A DNA stretch of 36,120 bases, from the NCBI GenBank assembly GCA_017436245.1, contig JAFSDN010000089.1, positions 1-36,120 on the forward strand. The letters are read 5' to 3'. Positions within the stretch are counted from its first letter, which is position 1. Every line of letters begins with the position of its first letter. The position numbers were made by a program, and so were the translations under genes. Shown here piece after piece: positions 34,157 to 36,120 of this stretch. Under the pieces are notes generated by a model that searched no databases, was not told the DNA's origin, and saw only the letters and a list, made by a program, of their open reading frames with translations. The stretch comes from Clostridia bacterium (lineage in GTDB: Bacteria > Bacillota > Clostridia > Monoglobales > Monoglobaceae).

Positions 34157-34362
34157 TATATAGCAACCTCCAGTGTGGTAACATAAACTTCAGGATGTGT
34201 TTCTTCCGGGCGGTTATCCTCGTAGTATAAGCTCAAAGCCTCCTTCAGGTTGGCTGTAGCCTCGTCAATGGTTTTTCCCTGAGAAGCAACACCGCTGTGA
34301 ATGTCGGTTGCTACATACCAGTTATCTTCTTTTTGGATGATGATTGTGCATTTGATTGACAT
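34156..34362 (-). CDS. hicB: HicB-family antitoxin
   Basis: A 68-residue protein with the HicB partial RNase H-like fold (CTIIIQKEDNWYVATDIHSG, GKTIDEATANLKEALSLYY). It binds and blocks HicA. It lacks the C-terminal DNA-binding domain seen in longer HicB proteins, so it may not regulate its own promoter. ATG 34362 is chosen because AAGGAGG lies just upstream; the frame is open to 34401 without support. The antitoxin gene comes first, the reverse of E. coli hicAB. Confidence 0.88.
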   Translation of the reverse strand: MSIKCTIIIQKEDNWYVATDIHSGVASQGKTIDEATANLKEALSLYYEDNRPEETHPEVYVTTLEVAI

Positions 34363-34390
34363 ATAAAAGCCTCCTTGTGGTTTATTTTTA

Positions 34391-34417
34391 ATTATATTCA
34401 AGTTTTATATTTTTCAA
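34391..34417 (-). promoter_or_regulatory. Possible promoter of hicBA
   Basis: On the minus strand TTGAAA (34417-34412) and TATAAT (34396-34391) lie about 30 nt before the hicB start. The 15-nt spacer is shorter than ideal, so this is tentative. It overlaps the decayed tail of the upstream regulator gene. Confidence 0.4.
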
Positions 34418-34499
34418 TCGTTATAATGTCGGATAAATAGTCAAGAATTTTCTTTTTGCCGTGGGTGTTTAGTTTATTATAATCTGCGAGAAGGTGAGC
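34398..34499 (-). other. Cut-off C-terminal tail of the short XRE regulator
   Basis: Directly after the TAG at 34500-34502 the same frame continues with AHLLADYNKLNTHGKKKILD and more, ending at TGA 34398-34400. This is the usual tail of these regulators (compare LLTNYNKLNPTGKDKVQDYT in the next gene). One base change from GAG or CAG to TAG explains the truncation. Confidence 0.75.
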
Positions 34500-34754
34500 C
34501 TACTCCGCATTGGTGACAAGGTGAGTGTTTTGTGTTTCTGAATAGGCGTTGCTGTTGTTTTGAAATTCTGTTCTGCCGATTAAGTAATCAACAGTTACAT
34601 CGAAGAAATCAGCTAATAAAATAAGCATTTCGGAATTAGGTTCTCGCTTTTCTTTTTCGTAGTTGAAGTATGTTGTATAAGCTATATTTAACTTGTGTGC
34701 AACTTGCCGCATATTTAATTTTTTTTGTATTCTTAATTCTTTCAAACGTATCAT
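34500..34754 (-). CDS. XRE-family regulator, truncated by an amber codon
   Basis: An 84-residue protein. An HTH_3 DNA-binding domain fills residues 1-62 (IRLKELRIQKKLNMRQVAHK, YTTYFNYEKEKREPNSEMLI, FDVTVDYLIGR). The C-terminal tail that usually helps dimerisation is cut off by TAG, while its coding sequence is still present downstream. The DNA-binding part is complete, so it may still act as a repressor. ATG 34754 has AAGGAG upstream; a GTG at 34763 overlaps that site. A GGTCG-N5-CGACC operator lies 18 nt before the start. Confidence 0.85.
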   Translation of the reverse strand: MIRLKELRIQKKLNMRQVAHKLNIAYTTYFNYEKEKREPNSEMLILLADFFDVTVDYLIGRTEFQNNSNAYSETQNTHLVTNAE

Positions 34755-34771
34755 AAAAGTCACTCCTTATG

Positions 34772-34788
34772 AGGTCGGAAATCGACCT
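34772..34788. promoter_or_regulatory. Palindromic operator before the short XRE gene
   Basis: AGGTCG-GAAAT-CGACCT, a perfect 6-bp inverted repeat with a 5-bp centre. It matches the site at 35215-35229 and is at the same distance from a start codon, so it is probably bound by one or more of the XRE regulators here. Confidence 0.68.
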
Positions 34789-34800
34789 TGATTATTTTCC

Positions 34801-35196
34801 CTATGCGTTCAACTTTCTTTCAAGCTCGGATTCGGGAGCGGTATATTTTTCATTGTCGGTTAGATCCTCGGTGTAGTCCTGCACTTTGTCCTTTCCGGTT
34901 GGGTTCAGTTTGTTGTAGTTGGTGAGAAGCTGTTCCTCATCAGCGGCGAGTGTGTCCGCTTTCTTCCCAGAAGGGTTATATCTTTCGTTGGGGTTGTCAA
35001 CCCACCCCATAAGATAAACCGGGGAACATTCAAGGGCTTTTGCTAAAGGCTCAATAATTGAAATCGGCATATCCTCAATGTCTGAATTTTCGTATCTATA
35101 CACAGTAGCACGATTTTTATTTATGATTTTTGCAACATCTTCAACCGTTTTTCCGATTTGTTTACGACGGTTTTTTATTCTTTCATTGATTGTCAT
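34801..35196 (-). CDS. XRE-family transcriptional regulator
   Basis: A 131-residue protein. An HTH_3 domain (about 1-65; INERIKNRRKQIGKTVEDVA, NRATVYRYENSDIEDMPIS, LECSPVYLMGW) is followed by the tail DNPNERYNPSGKKADTLAAD and LLTNYNKLNPTGKDKVQDYT. It resembles phage or ICE repressors, but no peptidase domain is present, so control is not by self-cleavage. ATG 35196 is preferred over ATG 35205 because AAGGG lies 9 nt before it. Its tail is nearly the same at DNA level as that of the next regulator upstream. Confidence 0.87.
   Translation of the reverse strand: MTINERIKNRRKQIGKTVEDVAKIINKNRATVYRYENSDIEDMPISIIEPLAKALECSPVYLMGWVDNPNERYNPSGKKADTLAADEEQLLTNYNKLNPTGKDKVQDYTEDLTDNEKYTAPESELERKLNA
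34845..34998 (-). repeat. Duplicated regulator tail, copy 1
   Basis: This 154-bp coding stretch is about 88% identical by eye to 35427-35580 without gaps. It encodes the NPNERYNPSGKKA-to-NEK tail of the 34801-35196 regulator. Confidence 0.85.
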
Positions 35197-35214
35197 TTTA
35201 ATCATCCCTTATGT

Positions 35215-35229
35215 GGTCGAAAATCGACC
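35215..35229. promoter_or_regulatory. Palindromic operator before the middle XRE gene
   Basis: GGTCG-AAAAT-CGACC, 18 nt before ATG 35196. About 50 bp around it (35213-35264) repeats 34771-34822 with few changes, including codons for a RKLNA-like gene end. Confidence 0.68.
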
Positions 35230-35286
35230 TTGATTATTTTCCCTATGCGTTCAACTTTCTTTTCAACAACAATTCGGGAAGAAAAA
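35230..35286 (-). other. Remnant of a regulator gene end between two XRE genes
   Basis: The sequence CTATGCGTTCAACTTTCTTT here is the same as the final codons (ERKLNA stop) of the 34801-35196 gene. It is no longer joined to any gene, so the upstream regulator probably once ended here and had its last codons replaced. Confidence 0.5.
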
Positions 35287-36114
35287 CTAATAAATTATTT
35301 TTTCCTCGATTGGCGGTTGCAGTGTGCCTTTGGTTTCCTTGCCTCCCCATGCGGCAATTTGGTATTCGGGTCCTGCCGGAAGTTCCGATTTTGAAAAAGG
35401 CGAAGGTTTTAAATTAGTATTCGTAAATTTTTCATTGCCGGTTAGATCCTCGGTGTAGTCTTGTACTTTGTCTTTTCCGGTTGGGTTCAGCTTATTATAA
35501 TTATCAAGGAGCTGTTCCTCATCGGCGGCGAGTGTGCCCGCTTTCTTCCCGGAGGGGTTGTATCTTTCGTTGGGGTTGTCTGTTCTACAAGTGAGGTAGT
35601 CTACAGAACAGTTGAAATATTCAGAAAGTTTTAATATAACATCTATTCTGGGGTAAAAGTTTCTACTCTTCATTTCTGACAATAAACTGCGGTTTATATT
35701 ACACTCATCAAGTGCTGTGTGTAGGCTCATATTTTTTTTATGAGCAATTTCTTGTATACGTTCTGCTATGTTAGAAGCAGAATGAATGTCATTTAGCTTT
35801 GTGGACTGTTTGCTGTATAAAATGCTTATTAAAAAGTCTATGTCATAATTCATTGCATTTGAGACACTAACAAGAGTTTCAAAAGACGGTATTATGCTTT
35901 GTTTTGTTTTTGGGTGTTCATCCCTTTCAAGCATAGAAATATAGCCTTTACTCAGCCCAGACATTTTAGAAAACTCATCCATTGTAAGATTATTATTCAT
36001 CCTATACTGCTTAATTAGTTCTCCTAAAGTCACATTTGGCATGAGGATTTTTGTGTGATGTGGATTATTTTCTTCGTCTCGTTCTCCACGTTCTATTGGA
36101 ACATCAAAGCCCAT
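35287..36114 (-). CDS. Double-HTH XRE regulator, possibly continuing past the window edge
   Basis: Up to 275 residues are visible. It carries two HTH_3 domains: residues about 28-92 (LGELIKQYRMNNNLTMDEFS, LSKGYISMLERDEHPK) and about 113-175 (ERIQEIAHKKNMSLHTALDE, RSLLSEMKSRNFYPRID, CSVDYLTCRTDNP). The same tail as the middle regulator follows, then a tail ending YQIAAWGGKETKGT...PPIEEKIIY. The second half alone would be a complete regulator, so the gene looks like a fusion or tandem duplication. ATG 36114 is only 6 nt from the window end and has no visible ribosome site. The true start may lie outside or be ATG 36042, which also lacks a clear site. Confidence 0.75.
   Translation of the reverse strand: MGFDVPIERGERDEENNPHHTKILMPNVTLGELIKQYRMNNNLTMDEFSKMSGLSKGYISMLERDEHPKTKQSIIPSFETLVSVSNAMNYDIDFLISILYSKQSTKLNDIHSASNIAERIQEIAHKKNMSLHTALDECNINRSLLSEMKSRNFYPRIDVILKLSEYFNCSVDYLTCRTDNPNERYNPSGKKAGTLAADEEQLLDNYNKLNPTGKDKVQDYTEDLTGNEKFTNTNLKPSPFSKSELPAGPEYQIAAWGGKETKGTLQPPIEEKIIY
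35427..35580 (-). repeat. Duplicated regulator tail, copy 2
   Basis: Partner of 34845-34998; codes for the same tail in the double-HTH regulator. Differences include a run of G/A changes around the NYNKLN codons, many of them silent. Confidence 0.85.
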
Positions 36115-36120
36115 TAACCA

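Overview
The window looks like a low-GC Clostridia (Firmicutes) chromosome. The signs are an LplA/LplB/LplC-type sugar ABC importer without its own ATPase, a YesM/YesN-type two-component pair, S-layer homology (SLH) proteins, copper-amine-oxidase-like surface domains, AGGAGG-type ribosome binding sites and sigma-A promoters. The species cannot be named from the sequence alone.

Bases 1-31174 form one co-directional (+) glycan-utilisation locus. First come cytoplasmic glycosidases and a regulator: a GH89 enzyme, a domain-swapped GH3 enzyme, an AraC-type regulator and a predicted alpha/alpha-toroid protein. A response regulator/histidine kinase pair with its own promoter follows. After that comes a tightly packed run of ten genes (10597-31137): two ABC permeases, a binding lipoprotein, a secreted GH10-CBM9 enzyme, a secreted repeat protein, two SLH surface proteins, a giant GH10 protein, a second repeat protein and a PHP-domain protein, closed by a strong intrinsic terminator. 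A nearly identical 42-nt element sits just upstream of the -35 box both before the GH3 gene and before the ABC/GH10 run. It ties the two units to one activator, most simply the YesN-like regulator or the AraC-type regulator. My model is that surface GH10 enzymes carrying many discoidin-like modules cut a polysaccharide (xylan-like is the first guess, although both GH10 active-site clefts are unusual), the importer takes up the oligosaccharides, and GH3/GH89 finish them inside.

The most striking protein feature is a family of roughly 160-residue beta-sandwich modules. About twelve copies are spread over three secreted proteins, five of them in tandem before a GH10 domain and four in a protein with no enzyme domain. 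I do not recognise it as a named carbohydrate-binding module.

Bases 31175-36120 are mobile-DNA territory. They hold a structured non-coding stretch with a 13-nt match to the group I intron P element, then a truncated tyrosine recombinase interrupted by a compact 183-bp six-hairpin MITE-like insertion. Next is the 3' part of a tRNA-Lys(CTT) gene with its terminator, which is the attachment site of a second integrated element entering from the right. That element carries arm-type repeats, a tyrosine integrase with a frameshifted N-terminus, a small RNA gene with a perfect consensus promoter and two C-rich hairpins, a hicBA toxin-antitoxin pair, and three XRE-type regulators linked by duplicated tails and duplicated operators. 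One of these regulators is cut short by an amber codon. The element continues beyond the right edge.
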